A program made the translations under genes and the position numbers. DNA of 64,000 nucleotides from Niebla homalea (Eukaryota > Ascomycota > Lecanoromycetes > Lecanorales > Ramalinaceae). Under the pieces are notes generated by a model that saw only the letters and a program-made list of their open reading frames with translations, did no database searches and had not been told where the DNA came from. The stretch lies in NCBI GenBank assembly GCA_019925105.1, contig JAHGAU010000043.1, positions 62,001 through 126,000 on the forward strand. Direction: 5' to 3'. This document shows positions 33,252 through 47,535 of the stretch, piece by piece (the first letter of the stretch is position 1; the number at the start of each line of letters is the position of its first letter).

Positions 33252-36200
33252 AGTTTTTTTTATAATAAAGTACTATTTTGAATACTATTATACTCCGGAC
33301 TATATTATATATATTTATATATATTTTAATTATATATATACCGCTTATAATATTTTTTTAATAATCTAAATTACCGTAAGTATAAAAGTTAAAAAAATAT
33401 TAATATAATAATAACTTACCTTTATTCTTTTTATAATAAATTTACCTTTTAATATTACGTATTATTAATAAATAATTCTTATTTTTTAACGCTGTTTATA
33501 TATATATCTATTTACCCCTTTTATAACCTTATTCTTGGATCTTATTTAATAATAATAAATAGGTATATTAAGACTTAATTTTCTTAGGAATAACCCCCGG
33601 TTTTATTATATTAACTTATTAATAACGGTAACTTCGGTATTTTACGTTTATTTATTTTAAGGCTTAAACTACCTATATTTATATTTTCCTTAAGTATAAT
33701 ATACTTAATTTATATAAAAGTATAACGTACTTTACTCCGCTTATTAAAAAATTATAAATACCGCCCCTTATAAGGATAAGATTTTACGATTAATTACTTT
33801 TTACCTTATTCTTTTATTCGTATACTTTTAATATCTTTTTTAATCCCGTTATTATTAAGTATATCTTTAATAAGTTCGTTATGTAACTTTAAATATATTT
33901 TAAGAAGGCTTAATCGTTTAAGTAAGCTTTATTTAAATTTTTTTTTATAAATTTTTATGTTTTTCTTTATTAGCGTATTTAAAATAATATTATATATAAC
34001 TGTTTAGCTTATATTCGTTTATTAATATTATTTCTTTATTTATTTATTATATTAATCTTAAGAAAGTAATAAGGAAGGTAATAATTTGTTATAGTGGTTA
34101 CTATTTATATATTACTGCTTAAAAAGATAAAGGAAAGAAAAAAATATAAAATAATTATTTATTAATCTTCAGATAACTCTTTAGCCTTTGTATAAACTCC
34201 TTTAACGCTTAATACTATATTTAAAAATATTTATTAAAGGTATACTCCTTATTATAACTCTTAATATTTGCTTTTATCTACTTATATTTTTTTTTTAATT
34301 AATTAACATATTAAGTACCCTTGGGGCTATATTTACTTATAAATAAAATATATTTTCGTATTCTTTTGGTAATTGACGTACGATCGTCTTAATACGGGTA
34401 TTTCTAAAAATATATTAAAAGGGGTTCCTTTTAAACGTGGTAATATTATTTATTATTTTTATTAAGTTCCGTTTTAGCCGGTTCCGTCGGTAAGTAAAAC
34501 GTTAAAGGTAACGTTTAATTATTTACTTATTTTATAATCGTACTATATAACCGTTTACTTTATCCTTCATTTTTATTTACCTGGTTTATTTTTATTTTTT
34601 TTTAACTTTTTTTATTTTTTTAACTTTTTTTAATCTTTAACTCCTTTTATATTCTAATTAACTTATTCTAAATTTAACTTAATTTTATATTTAAATATTA
34701 ATTATTTTTCTAAGAATATATATGAATTCTTAACCTTAATATCGGTTATTTATTTTATATTTATATTAACTTTTTTATAGTTTTTCGGAATTTTTAATTT
34801 AAATTATATTAATTAAAATTACTTTTATTATATCTTTATACCTTAAAAAACGTACCTTAATTATTAATTTCGTGAAATTAAATAAATATATCTTTATTAT
34901 TATTAAGGTTTATTTAAATATTAATTAAATAATTTATTTAAAGCTATATCCGTTGGTTTTTTATAACCTTAATTTATTTTAATTTTCCTATTTTCAGGAG
35001 CTTCTTACGGTATATATTTAAGTTTACGCTTTTTATATACGTAAAAATACTTAAGTATATACTTAATATTAATAAATTAATGGCGGTTATCGTTTTATTT
35101 TTATTAATTATTATCGTATTAAGGGTTTATTAAATAGCGTTTATTTAAATTATATCTTTAAATACCGGCCGGGCGATTATAGTTTCTATTTAAGTATATA
35201 TAAATTAATTCATTTTTTAATTAATTATCGTTAATTCTTTTTTATAGATTTTTAATATCGGGATATAATTTAAGTTAACGCTTTTTCTTTAATACGTTAT
35301 ATATTATTTAATTTTAATACCGATTATAAGTTTAATATAGGAGGTTAAACGTATTTTATAATTAATTATAGTTTATAGTTAATTTAATAACTATAGTTTT
35401 AATAAGTATTTTTACTATACTTTTTATTTTTAATACTTATTTATTATTATTATAATTTATTCCTGAATTTTAATTATTTAACTTTATTACTCGTTTACCT
35501 TAATAATCCCTGTTTAATCGTTATTTACCGTTTTTATCTGCTTAATTAATTTAATTAATTATATCGTTTACTTTTTACTTATTAACTTAAGTAACTCCTT
35601 TAATTTAAGTAGTCGCTTTATTAATATATTGGTCCAGCCCTGCCGGAATTATAGGATTATTTCGGTTATACGAACCCGTTTAACGTAATAAAGTTCGTAT
35701 AAAATATAGCCCGTCCCTTTTAAAAATTAATTTTTCGATTTAGTTTTATAAATAGTTATTTAAGAAAAAATAATACTATTTACCCGACTTAAACTTAACT
35801 GAAAATATCTTTAATTTAAGTTTTATCAACTTTAATTTTAATAAGTTATTTTTCTTTCTTATATATAAAGTAATTATTAATTAATTCTCCGTTTAAATAA
35901 TAAGTTTACTTAAGTTCCTTTATTAATTCCTTTTCTTTTTAAGTCCGTTATTCATATTATACGTACGCGGTAGCCTTTACCCGTATCTCTATAAGTATTT
36001 CTCCCTTAATAAGCTCCTCCTTTTACCTTATTTTTATATATACGATAGCCTTTAAAGTCTTTAACTTAAATATAACTTTTTAACCGTTTTCATTTAAAGT
36101 TATTTTTACGGGTAATACGGTTATATTTTAAAGAAAGGTTTATATTTTTCTTTAATTTTATATTGCCGACCTTAATAAACCTTATATTCCGGATTATTCC

Positions 36201-37940
36201 TGAATTTATTGTACCTAACTTATATTGTTCGGTTTTAGTTCCGGATTATAGTTATTATAAATATTATTATAATTTTAATTTTAATATACGTTTTATTAAA
36301 AAGTATATATATAACCATCTGCGGATTAAAGCCTTAATCGGTTTTCAGGCTATTTTATTAACTTCCTTAATTATATTACCGGGCTTACCTGTTAAATTAC
36401 CTCCTTAATAACGGGTTATTTTCGTTTTAAGTTACGTCCTTATATATATATTAATTTTCTTATTCCGTTTCCGTTTCCGCTCCTAAGGTAAGATAGTTAA
36501 TACGGTTTTATACCCCGTAATTACCGTAATAAAGGTTAATCCTGGATTTAATTACTTATTTTAAGGACGTAATTAAGGCCTTAATTACCCGTTATTTAAA
36601 ATAATGTTTATATTTATATTAATAGTATATTTTACCTATATTCTTAGCGTAATATTTATAATAAGTTTAATATTTAAACATATAGTTTATAAGAAAAACG
36701 TTTTTTTAAATAGATTTTTTAATATATAACCTTAATGTTTAATTATACTTTTACTTATATACTGCTTTTAATATATTTTTTTTTTCTTCTTAAGGAAATA
36801 TTTTTAATTATAAATAATTATAATTTTTTATAATATTATTATTTTATAATTTATAATATAATAAATAAAAGATTATAAATAAAAGGTTAAAGGCTTAATA
36901 TCCTTTTATTTATATTTATTTCCTCTGAATCTTTATTATACTTCTGCTTCCCTTCTTTTTTTTTAATTTTTCGTTTTTAACGGTATTTATTAAAATAACT
37001 ATTTATTCCTTTTTTTCTTTCCTTTTTTTTTTTTTTAATTTTTAAATTTGTATTTTCTTGGGATTTTTAATATATTAAAATATAAAAATAAATAAAATAT
37101 AAATATAAAGGAAACGGCATCGTAGTATTTATATATATTTCCTCCCCTTAATTTATATTATTTATAATTATAGCGGTTTTTAAAGGATTAAAGTATTCTT
37201 TATTTATACCCGTTGGATTTTAATTCTCTTTATTATTTTTAACTTTAACTTATTAAAGGGTTTAAGATACCCGGTATACGGTATAAATACTTTAAAAGAA
37301 TCCTTATAAAATAAACTATGTATAAGAGTTTTATTTATCCTTTTTAATATATATAAAGCTTTATATTCTCCTATAAAGCCCTTAATAATAAATAGTCCGA
37401 CTTAACGGGGCTTAAGTTTTCTAAGATTAAGGGTAGAATCCCGTTATATAATTAATTATTTTTTTCTTTAGCGGATTTTAACCTTATATTCCCTTATTAT
37501 AACGTTTCTTTTATTAGTTTTTTATTATATTTAACTTTTTTATAATTCCTTTTTAATATTTACCCGGTTTACTATAAATCCTTAAACGGCTTTATATATT
37601 ATTTCTTTTAAAGGTAGTATTATTTTTTCCGTAATGTATATTTTAACTTTTAATTTAATTACGTTTTATTTATATATTATATCCGGTTCGACTTTAAAAA
37701 GGATATTAATAAGGGCATATTTTAAATATTTAATATATTTTAAGTTAATATTTAATATTATTAATTTTCCCGTTTATATTTAATTATTTTTTTATTAAGT
37801 TTACATTTTCCTTATTATATTTTATTAAATTTAATTATTAAATTTTATTATATTTATTATTTTATACGTTATATTTAATATAAAAATAAATTGGATATTA
37901 TATAATTAAAAGAAACTTCTTATCCTTTTATTTATAAATG
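33252..37940 (-). other. Unassigned 3' region of giant Gypsy element (extra ORF region?)
   Basis: Sequence between integrase and 3' LTR, conserved collinearly in G-L2 (53952-58640). Minus-strand reading through RIP-type stops gives coding-like stretches at about 36410-36160 (GKPGNIIKEVNKIA, then IRNIRFIKVGNIKLKK). The homologous part of G-L2 gives RNTRIKTIVRKLPKEYED at about 55110-55060. I cannot assign them. An env-like or otherwise acquired third ORF is possible, and so is a very long 3' UTR. Confidence 0.45.
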
Positions 37941-40420
37941 CTTTCCCGATATTTATATATATCGTAACGGGTTTTAAATAATAATTTATATACTTTTTTA
38001 ATATAATAATTACGTTTTTTATTTTAATTAATGCGATATAAAATAATTATATAAATTATAAGAAATAATTTATTATATTAAAGATATACCGAAGACCGTT
38101 TTATATTTATTTAAAAAAATTAATAAAGTCCGCTTTAAATAAGTTAAAGGGTATTTTTACCTTAATTAAACTTAATGGAATTATACGGTTTCTATATATT
38201 TACTTTATATAAACCAGGTATTCTCATATGTATTTTATAATATCCTTTTCTATATCCGGTTATTAATAATAATACCGTAATTTTTTTAATATAATTTTTA
38301 ATAAGAAATATTCCGCGTTGTTATAAACTTCCTTAAATACCTATATTATCTTTTTTTTTTTATTAAATATACCGTTTAACGCTTCTTGTATTAATAAAAT
38401 AACTTATTAATAATTGAATTAAATCTATAGTTTATAAGCTATTTATTAAATTTAACTTATTAAATTATATTTTTTTTTAACTTTATTTTTATTTTAAGGT
38501 ATTTAATAATATTAATATATTAATCGTTGTTTTTATAATAAAGTAATTTTTTAAATTTTAATATTTCTATAAGCTCGTAATTGATTTATATATGTTCTAT
38601 TTTATAATTATTATTTAATTTTATATTATATATTTTTACCGGCTTATTATCGATTATCTTTTATAACTATAATTCTTTTATATCCACTTTTTTCCTTTTA
38701 TTCACGGTTTTTTTAATTAACTTTCCTTTTACGTTTTAAGTTAATTAACTTTTTAATTATTATATTATAATTTTTATATTATTATAGGCGTTAATTTTGT
38801 TTTTCTTTACTTCTTTAAAAAGCTTTTTTAATATAATATAATATTTTCCTTTATTACTCTTTTAAAACTATATTATATTATTTTTATTCTTTTATATTTT
38901 AAGGGCTATTTTCTTTATTACTTTATTAAGTATATAATTTAAGTTATTAAATAATATTCTTAATAGGCTATCCGTAACTTTATTAATTTCTTTTTTAATA
39001 TATTTAATTTTAATATATAGCTTTCTTAATTTATTTATTTACTTTATAAAGATATTTTGATAATAATTTATATTTATAAACTTTATAAGTAATTTATAAT
39101 CTATATATATAATTAAAATTTCTCTTATATTTAATATATAAAAGAATTTTTCTTTAAACGTAATAATAATCATTAATTCTTACTTATAGGTATCGTAATT
39201 ACGTTTTATTTTATTTATCGTATATAAGTTATAAATAAATAAAACGGTATAACGGTCTTAAACTTAGGTAATATAATATCCGGCTCCGTATTTTAAAGTA
39301 TTAATATATATATAAGTCGGTATCTTTAGGTTTTATTTAAATAACGTTTTAGCTTCCGCCATTATATCTTATATAAGTTAAAACGATACGTTTTTTAATT
39401 CTTTTTATTTTTACTATATATTTCCGGTTAAGTAAATAAACGGGTAAGTTATCTTTATAAAGTTTTTAATTTGTTTTCTTATTATACCGATAATATTTAA
39501 GAATCCTTTAACGTTTTTTATATTTTATAATACGGGTTGATTAAGTATTTTCTTATATTTCTTAAGTTTAATTTATATATATTTTTTTACCTTATAGTTT
39601 TCTTTAAGTAGTTTAATTTTATTATATTAATTTTTAACTTATTAAATAATGATTTTAACTTTAATTATAAAATTTAAAAAAATTAAATTTTTTAAAAAAA
39701 TAAATTATTCTTTTTATATCTTATACACCTTAAAGATATCGTTAAGGTAAAAGGCTAAGTTAATAAAGTTATATTCCCTTTTAAAAATAAGGAAAAATAA
39801 CTCCGGGTTTAATTTAAGGATAACTCTTAATATAATATTTATAAATTTAATAAAGATAAATAAAAACGTATATATTCCTTAAAATATTCATATAAGTTAT
39901 AATTATTTAATATTTAATATATTAAAAGTAAGATAATATTGGTTATTAAAGTATACTTTTATTATTTAATATTTATACTTTATATCTGCTTAAAAAAAAA
40001 TTTTATATAATAGAATTCTTAATAAACTATATATTCTTTCTATTAACTTTATATAAAACGTAAGTAATATTTTATATATAAAATAATAATTAAATATAAG
40101 TTATAATTTAACTTTACCTTTTTTTCTTTATAAGTACGGAGAATACGTTTTATATATTTATTTATTTATCTGCTTATATATATTGTTCGTATATATTTAA
40201 TTTAATGCCTTATTATATAATTATTTTCAGCTATTATTTCTTATTATTTAATAACCTTTTAATAGTAGTTTTATACGACTTAATCTTTAATCTTAATATT
40301 ATTTTATATAAAAATAAGTTTATTATTAAAATCTTATATAATTCTTTTACGCTTATATTTTTATACGTTTATAATATTTAAAGTATCTTAAGTTATACTT
40401 AATTATTTAAGATAATATCC
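37941..40420 (-). other. pol remnants of G-L1 (RT, RNase H, integrase)
   Basis: Order on the minus strand: RT at about 40.0-39.7 kb (homologous to QLQFIRMPQ and LTFYLNNIF in G-L2), RNase H at about 39.3-39.0 kb (NYDTYKRELITI and NYKLLIGFIN in G-L2; family NYDTYKREL and DHKPLTYF), integrase at about 38.3-37.95 kb (zinc-finger-like segment followed by SPIKVEISFNLFKADFI in G-L2). Asparagines stand where catalytic aspartates are expected, consistent with G-to-A change. All frames contain many stops. Confidence 0.7.
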
Positions 40421-40428
40421 CTTAATAT

Positions 40429-40785
40429 TTGATTGATTGATTGATTTATACTACGGATCTAGCTGAGCTAATTCCGGCGTTCCTTAATACTCGGCTATTT
40501 GGCCTTACTAATAACCGTAAAAAACCCGATATCTATAATGTTAAGAATAAAAACCGGTGTCCACCCAGCCTCCACTCACGTCCCAAGGGTTAAGAGCATC
40601 CACGGCCGTTTAAAGAGTAAGAATTTATTCGTACGTTTTTTCCAAGAAAACCTATAATATTACGACTGAATCCACTTAAGGGTTACCCTTAAACCTATTG
40701 CTCTTCCGTTACCCCACGGGTCTGTCCAATGCTAAAATTTCAGAATTCCGATTACACCACTGAATGTCCTCACCGACACGTGTGC
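40429..40785 (-). mobile_element. LINE fragment D, 5'-truncated, inserted in G-L1
   Basis: 357 bp of LINE 3' end matching copy A (19832-20190), with (TTGA)n at the left end and a 12-bp TSD ATCCCTTAATAT (40417-40428 and 40786-40797). The empty site is seen in G-L2 near 61125-61136. It is little affected by RIP, with CpA-rich stretches such as CCACCCAGCCTCCACTCACG kept. Confidence 0.92.
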
Positions 40786-41072
40786 ATCCCTTAATATAAT
40801 ATCTTCTTTTTTTATTTATATTTATAGCTTTTTATATAACTTTAAAATATCGATCTTTTTTTTTATTATTTTTTTATCCGTTAAAAATATAATTCGTAAT
40901 AATTTTATTTTAATATTTAGTTCTTTATTTTATAGTTTTAAAGTTAATTTATCCGTTACTTTATATACGTATTTTAAATAAACTTAATAAGTACCATATT
41001 TATACTTTAATAATCCTTATTAAGTTATTAAGTTATCGGGTTATTTAATTCTTAAGATTATATTTTCTATAA

Positions 41073-41405
41073 GTGTTATATAAGGTTGGGGCAGTACAGA
41101 TGTATAAAGGAACGGAAGAGCAACGAGCCTGGGGACAGCCCCTATAAGGACACGGTCGTAATATTATGGATTTTCTTAGGGGAGTTAAAATATAAAAAGT
41201 ATATAAATAGATTATTATTTTCTAGACGGCCGATAATATCCTTTACTTTAAGGGATAGAGGGTGGAGGCCTGGTGGACGCCGGTTTTTACCTTAACGTTA
41301 TAAGTATCAGGTTTTTACGGTTATTAATAAGGTTAAAAAACCGCGTATTAAGGAACGCCGGAATTAGCTTAGCTAGACCCGTAATATAAATCAATCAATC
41401 AGTCA
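41073..41405 (+). mobile_element. LINE fragment E, 5'-truncated, opposite strand, inserted in G-L1
   Basis: 333 bp ending in AATTAGCTTAGCTAGACCCG and ATCAATCAATCAGTCA, flanked by a 13-bp TSD ATATTTTCTATAA (41060-41072 and 41406-41418). The empty site is at about 61396-61408 in G-L2. Its reverse complement follows copy C (30035-30360) better than copy A. The open frame 41086-41295 inside it is LINE 3' sequence, not an independent gene. Confidence 0.9.
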
Positions 41406-41418
41406 ATATTTTCTATAA

Positions 41419-44400
41419 TGAATAAATAATTCTCATTATTTTTATTTCTTATTTACTTTATCTTTTTTTTTGTATTATTTTAATATATAATTTTTTTATT
41501 AACTTTTTTAAGTTATTTATTACTTTCTTAATATATATAATTATTTATTTCTATTATTATAAATATTATTAATTTAATTAATAGTTTTTTTTTTTTATAT
41601 ATTATATATTCTTTATATCGTTTAACGTTATTTTACGTAATTAATAATAATTTTAAGTTTAATATTATTTTTTTATTTATTTTATTAAATATTAAGTTTA
41701 TAAATTTAATTATTTTCCGCTTTTATCTGGTAAATTATTATTAATATAAAATAAAACTTATTTTTAGTTTTAAATTATTAATCGGAATATTTATTATATC
41801 TTCTTTAGCTCCCGTATTATCTCTTTAATACTTCCGAGCTTCTTTATTATCTTTCAGGTGCTCCCGTTATCGTCTTATCCCTTCTGATTCTTTTAAACTT
41901 TTATTTAACCGTTCTTATTTATTTCTTATTTAACTTATTTTTTTTACTTTATTTTATTGCTTTAACGTATTCTTAATTTTCCTTTACTTATTCCGATTAT
42001 TTCTTATATATTTTTTCTTTTCTTTAAGTATATAAATATGCCCTTTTTCTTTTATTAATTAATTATTAAAATATACGTTTTTAAAGCCGATTTTACTCTT
42101 TAAACTTCTTTTTCCTTATAGTTTATTAATTTTTTTATTTTTTTTTATTTTTTAATTTAATTTTTAAGCTTTCTTTATTACTTTTATATTTAAATAAATT
42201 TAACTTAATTTCTTCTTTTAATATTATTGCGTTTTTATAATATAGCTTTTTATATATTAACTTTTAAAGTATTTTATTTAATAAACGTATTTAAAGTTTA
42301 AGTAATTAAATATTTTTTTATAAATAATATCTTTAATTTTTAATGTCTTTATTTAAATTTTAAAGTTAACCGTAATTAACTTTAATTATAAGAGTTTTAA
42401 TAAGATATTATAATTTAAGTTATTTTTTAATATTATAAATATTTATATTAATTTAATTATTCTTATAACTTATATATAAAATAATATATAGTCTCCGTTT
42501 ATTATTAATATATTTAAGTAATTAACTTTAAATAATTTTAAAAGCCTTTTTTTATCCGTAATTCTTTTATTATATTTAAATTAATTATAATAATATCCGA
42601 TTTTTAATTTGCTTTTATATTAAGTAATTTATTTATTTATTCCGGTTAATAAATAATTATTATTTTTATAAAGTATATCTATTGATTCTTATTGAATATA
42701 ACTTTAAGGTTTTATTTTAAGCTTATAATTACGATATTATTAATCTTAAGTTGTTTATTTTAAATCGTTTTTTATTTTTTTTTCCGTTATTTTTAGAAAT
42801 TTCCTTAATAATTATAATCTTTTTACGACGTATATAGTTGGGGTTTAATACGTTCTTTATAATTTAATTTATCTTTTTTTTAAAATATAATAAAAGTTAT
42901 ATTAAATATATTATAAAAAGTACGATATTATTAATTAATAAGATCCGTTTAACGTTTAAGGCCTATTCCCTTAATAGCCGATAATTTATTAAAGTTCTTT
43001 TTTCCTCCCGGTTTTCGTTTTCCTTTCGGTTTCCTTTTTATTCGCTTTTTAATTTATATAAGCTTAACTCTTTCTTTTAAATTATTATCTTTAACTTATC
43101 GTCGGTTTACGGTTATATTTATTATTATATCTATTTTATAATTAACGTTTTTATTAAAGGGTATCCTTTTTTTATGATGGTAACTTTATAATTAAAGTAA
43201 TTAATAGTTTCTTTATTATTAACTTTATTAAGGACCTTTCCTTCTTCTTATATAATTAAGGCGATAGTTATTACGTTTATTAATACGTTTAATTAATTAT
43301 TAAGCGGTATAATTATAGGTAATAATAATAATCGGTAATCCGTATCGCGACGTCCGTTTTTATAATCTTAATCCTCTTCTTATATATATTTTTTCTTATT
43401 AAAGTTTACGTTATTTCCGTTATATTTTTATTTATAACTTATATATTTTTCCGTTAAAAATATATTATAATACTTATAATAAATAAAGTATAATTTTATA
43501 TTAAACGACTTAAAGTTATTAATATAAAGGTTTTTAAATTTAATTAAATTAAATAATCTTAAAGTAAATTAATTATTTCTTTTAATATTTTAATTAATAT
43601 ATAAATTTTATTAATAATTTTATAACCTTTAATTCGTATTTTCTACTTAATTATTAATAATTTATTAAAATTAATTTTAAAATTAATTTTAATACTTAAA
43701 TTATTAAGGTAATATTATTTATAGTAATTATATTAACGTTATTTATATTATTAAGACGTTTTAAAGCTTTTCGTTTATATAATTCTAAGGGTATTTAATT
43801 TATTACGTTCCTTTTATTTATAATATTCGTATAATTCCGTTATAATTAATATATATTAAATTTACTTTTAACGTAACTTCTTAAAAATTTCTATTTATAT
43901 AACTTAATTAATTTATAAATATTTAAGCTTTAAGATTCGTTTTTTTATTTTTTCCTTTTTTTTAAACTTCCGTTTTTTTTAAATTTTTTATAATTTATTT
44001 TATTTTAAGGTATACTTTATAAAGATTAAACTCTTTATATATATTCTTTATTAAACGTTTATAAAGCTTTATATTTATTAAATTATTCTTAAAATAATTA
44101 ATTACGTTTTTTAATATATATTTAATTATTCTATTTATTATATTTTTTAATTTTTTAAGTTTAATATTTTTTCCGCTTAAATTATATATAATACGGAATA
44201 TACGTTTATAATAATTAAAAATAGAATTAATTCCTTAAGATAATATTTTAATATTATTTACCGTTTTTTCCGTAAGGTTATTAAGATTTAATTTTGAGAA
44301 TTCTTAGCTTAATAGTTTTTAAAAGTTCTTTATATTTTTTTTATAACGTTATTTATCGTTTTATCCGTAAGTAAAACTTTAATTTTTTAATTTTTAATTA

Positions 44401-46778
44401 ATTTATTTAATATATTACGTTTCCTTTAAGTCTTATATTTATTACGTTTATCTATTAATTAAGAGAAGTATCTCTCCCGATCTTTTTTTATACGTTATAA
44501 ATCTATTTTTATATATTATTTAATTTATTTTTTTATTCGTTTAATTCTCTTAATTTATAGAATAAAGTTTTAATCCTGGGTTATACTAAATTCTTTATTA
44601 TAAAGTTTTTAATAATTTTAAGGTAAAAGTTAGGATTATTAATAATATTATTAAATTTCCTTTTATATTTAACTTTATTATTATTATTAAGGAGGATACC
44701 TGGAAATATCTAAGTGCTTTTTTTACTTTATATATATTAATTAATTCCCCTTTAAATTTAAATAATTAAGGGATTCTTAATAATATTTTATTACTTTTTA
44801 AAGAAAGGTTAATAAGGTTTATTATTAAATGGTTTTTAATAATACTTATAATTATTAATAAATACGGGATGGCCCTGTAATTTATATAAATTTATCCTGA
44901 TCTTCTTTATCCTTTATTTAATATAAAGTAAAAGGTATATATTCTTTTTAATAAAAAGAATAAAATAATAATAAAAAGAATAATAATACTATAATTAATT
45001 CCTTAATTTATATAATAATGCTTAACTTTACTTTTCTTGTTTTAAGGATAATAAGATATATATTATTAATATTAATAAGGATATTTTAAAGAAAGGGATT
45101 TACGGTTATTCCGAATAACTATGTTTTATTTTTATTTTTTTTGCTTTTTTTTTTTAAGGAAAAAGTTAAGTTAATATATAATCGTATAACGTTAATAAAG
45201 GTCCTTCTGGTTTTTACGTTATTATATAAGTATATATAAATTATATTTTATTATAAGTCTATATTTCCCTTTTAGATTAAAGTAGATTCTGGTTATCTAT
45301 TCTGATCTTTTTTACCTTTTATACGGGAAAACTTTAAGGAAAGTACCGTTAAATTAAATAAGTCTTACGTTAATAACCGTTATAAATTATTATTAATATT
45401 CTTAGTATATATATAATATAATTATTATTATAAGTATATTTATATTTATTTTTTTCTATTAATTCCCTTAATCGGTTTTATTATTTCCTTCTTTTTATTT
45501 TTTATTTTTTTAGTTTATTTTTTAATTTTTTAATTTTTAATTACTTAATTTATAACTTAAAATAAAGGGTTTATTACGTCCGGCTAGCCTATTATATAGC
45601 TTACGGTTATTTCCTAGGAATTTTAAAGACTGGTTTAGACCTTTATAGGTAATTTAAAACTTAGTTACCGCCTAGGTAACTTTTAACTTAACAATTTACG
45701 TTCTAATAAAAATATCTTTTTAAGAGATATATACGATTATTTAAGTCTTATTAAGAAATCTTATTTTTATTACCCTTATTATTAAGATATACGGTTTAGT
45801 TCGGTTACTTTAATAATTATTAAGAAGTTTTATATATTTATTAATATCGAGGTGCCCGGTATTACTTACGGGTCTTAAAAGATTATTTACCCGGTATAAA
45901 ATAATCTTTAAGATTAAATTTATATCTCCAGGGAATATATATAATATTCCGAATTAAATCAAAGAATCTTACTCGTAATAAATAAATTAATTACTTAGAA
46001 TCGTCTTATAAGATTTATGGTTTAATTATTCAGGATAATTTAATGAAACTTATAGTTTAATTAGATTCGGTTACTTATATTAATTTAATAAGTCTTATAT
46101 TTTAATTATTATAATCGTTAATTATTAAATAATAATTTTACGTTATCTAGGGTAACTGATTTTTTTAATTTTTTTCTTTAATTATTTTAATTTCTTTTAT
46201 TTTAAGAAAACGGCTTATATTAATATATAAATCGTAATTTCCTTAACGATAATTTAGAATATTCGATAATATATACAATTATTTCTTAATTAAAGTTTAA
46301 ACCCGTTATTAATATAAAAGGTATTATTATCCTTTTATAATTAAAGCGTTTTAAAAAAAAATTATTATTATTTTTTACTTTTTGATTTTTAATGGTTAAT
46401 AATTAATTAATAAATATTAATAATACTTTACCGATACGTACAAATAAGGTCCCCGTATTAATTAAAGGTAATAATAAGAATATCTGAATAAGGGTACTTA
46501 AAAGGTTACTTAAATGCTTTTATTTTTCTTGAATTTAATGTTTATTTAATAAGTAAGTAGTAATTAAGGATATTCTATGAATATATATGAATCCATAATT
46601 TATTACTTTTATTATATATATATAATATAATAATAATAAAGGTCGGTTTTCTATAATATCTTTATAGTTTTTACTGCCGTTAATTAAGGAAAAGGCACGG
46701 TAAGTTATTTACGATTAAGTGGTATAATTAAACTGAATTCCTTAATATATATAAGTAAATAAAAGTTTTCTTAAAACC
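41419..46778 (-). other. 5' region of G-L1 (gag/protease expected), unresolved
   Basis: About 5.4 kb between the RT region and the 5' LTR (the right-hand one). A gag with zinc knuckles and a protease would be expected here. RIP has removed most Cys, His and Asp codons, and I could not recognise either. It is collinear with 61409-64000 in G-L2 up to the window end. Confidence 0.4.
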
Positions 46779-47028
46779 GTTAAAAAAATTAAAAAAATAA
46801 AAGAGTAAAAGTAATAAAATAGCAAATAATAATAAAGTATAATTAAAGATAAGATGCGGCTTTTATATAAGTTAATAAGGTATAAATTGCTTACTATAGT
46901 AATCCGTTATACCCTTCCTTTTTAAAGTATATATAAATCGATTCCACCCTTAGTCAGCTCTTTTAATGTTTCCATTCCTCTATATACCTATCCGCAAGTT
47001 TGGTGTCTTCCATACTCTCCCCCTTTCC
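46779..47028. repeat. Right LTR of G-L1
   Basis: About 250 bp. The inner (left) part is strongly G-to-A changed (GATGGGAAGG has become AATTAAAAAA), while the outer (right) half, GCAAGTTTGGTGTCTTCC onward, is nearly intact. Confidence 0.82.
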
Positions 47029-47535
47029 AGACCTCTTAAAAGGCGGAAATTTAAGAATAAACTTTAATTTCTTACTTTATTCTTTATTATATTTTATTAA
47101 CTTTTAAATATTATAAGGTAAAACCGTTAAATTATATATCATAAACTAAAAGTATATTTACTTAATTTTCTTAATAATCCTTTCCTTTTTTTCTTAAGTA
47201 ATTTTTAATTGATTAAATATTTCCTGGTTTTTATACTTAAAAGCTTACTTAATTAGTTTTTTTATTCTTACGGTTGCGGTTATATATTTTTTATTTTAAT
47301 AGGTTTTAGCTCTTTAAGAAGGTTTTATTAATAGGATTATTCTATTAATGATTTTATTTAATACCTTTATTACTCGCTTTATAAAGAAATCGATCCGGTC
47401 TTTATTATTTAATTAAGGGGGATCTATAAATTATATTACCGTTTCCTCCGCTTTTATATAAACCTTTATTTTTTTTTAATCATTTTTTAGGCTTTCTTTA
47501 CCGGTAATAATAAGGTTATATTAACGGTTTAATTT

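Larger units (their letters stand above)
33002..47028 (-). mobile_element. Giant Ty3/Gypsy-class LTR element G-L1, 14.0 kb, inserted in LINE C
   Basis: Two 250-bp LTRs (33002-33251 and about 46779-47028) in direct orientation bound the element. The TSD is GGATC on the left and AGACC on the right, consistent with GGACC before RIP, and joining the flanks restores the LINE sequence. On the minus strand it encodes, through stops, a reverse transcriptase (about 40020-39720), a Gypsy-type RNase H (about 39330-39040) and an integrase (about 38320-37950). Without the two LINE fragments it measures about 13.3 kb. About 4.7 kb lie between integrase and the 3' LTR (33.25-37.95 kb), and more than 5 kb lie upstream of RT, where gag is expected. 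No intact ORF remains. Confidence 0.85.

Noticed and set aside
36163..36408. Plus-strand open frame of 81 codons
   Set aside because: It is antisense to the coding-like minus-strand stretch of the giant Gypsy and is open by chance.
41086..41295. Open frame of 69 codons in the AT-rich block
   Set aside because: It lies wholly inside LINE fragment E and is non-coding LINE 3' sequence.
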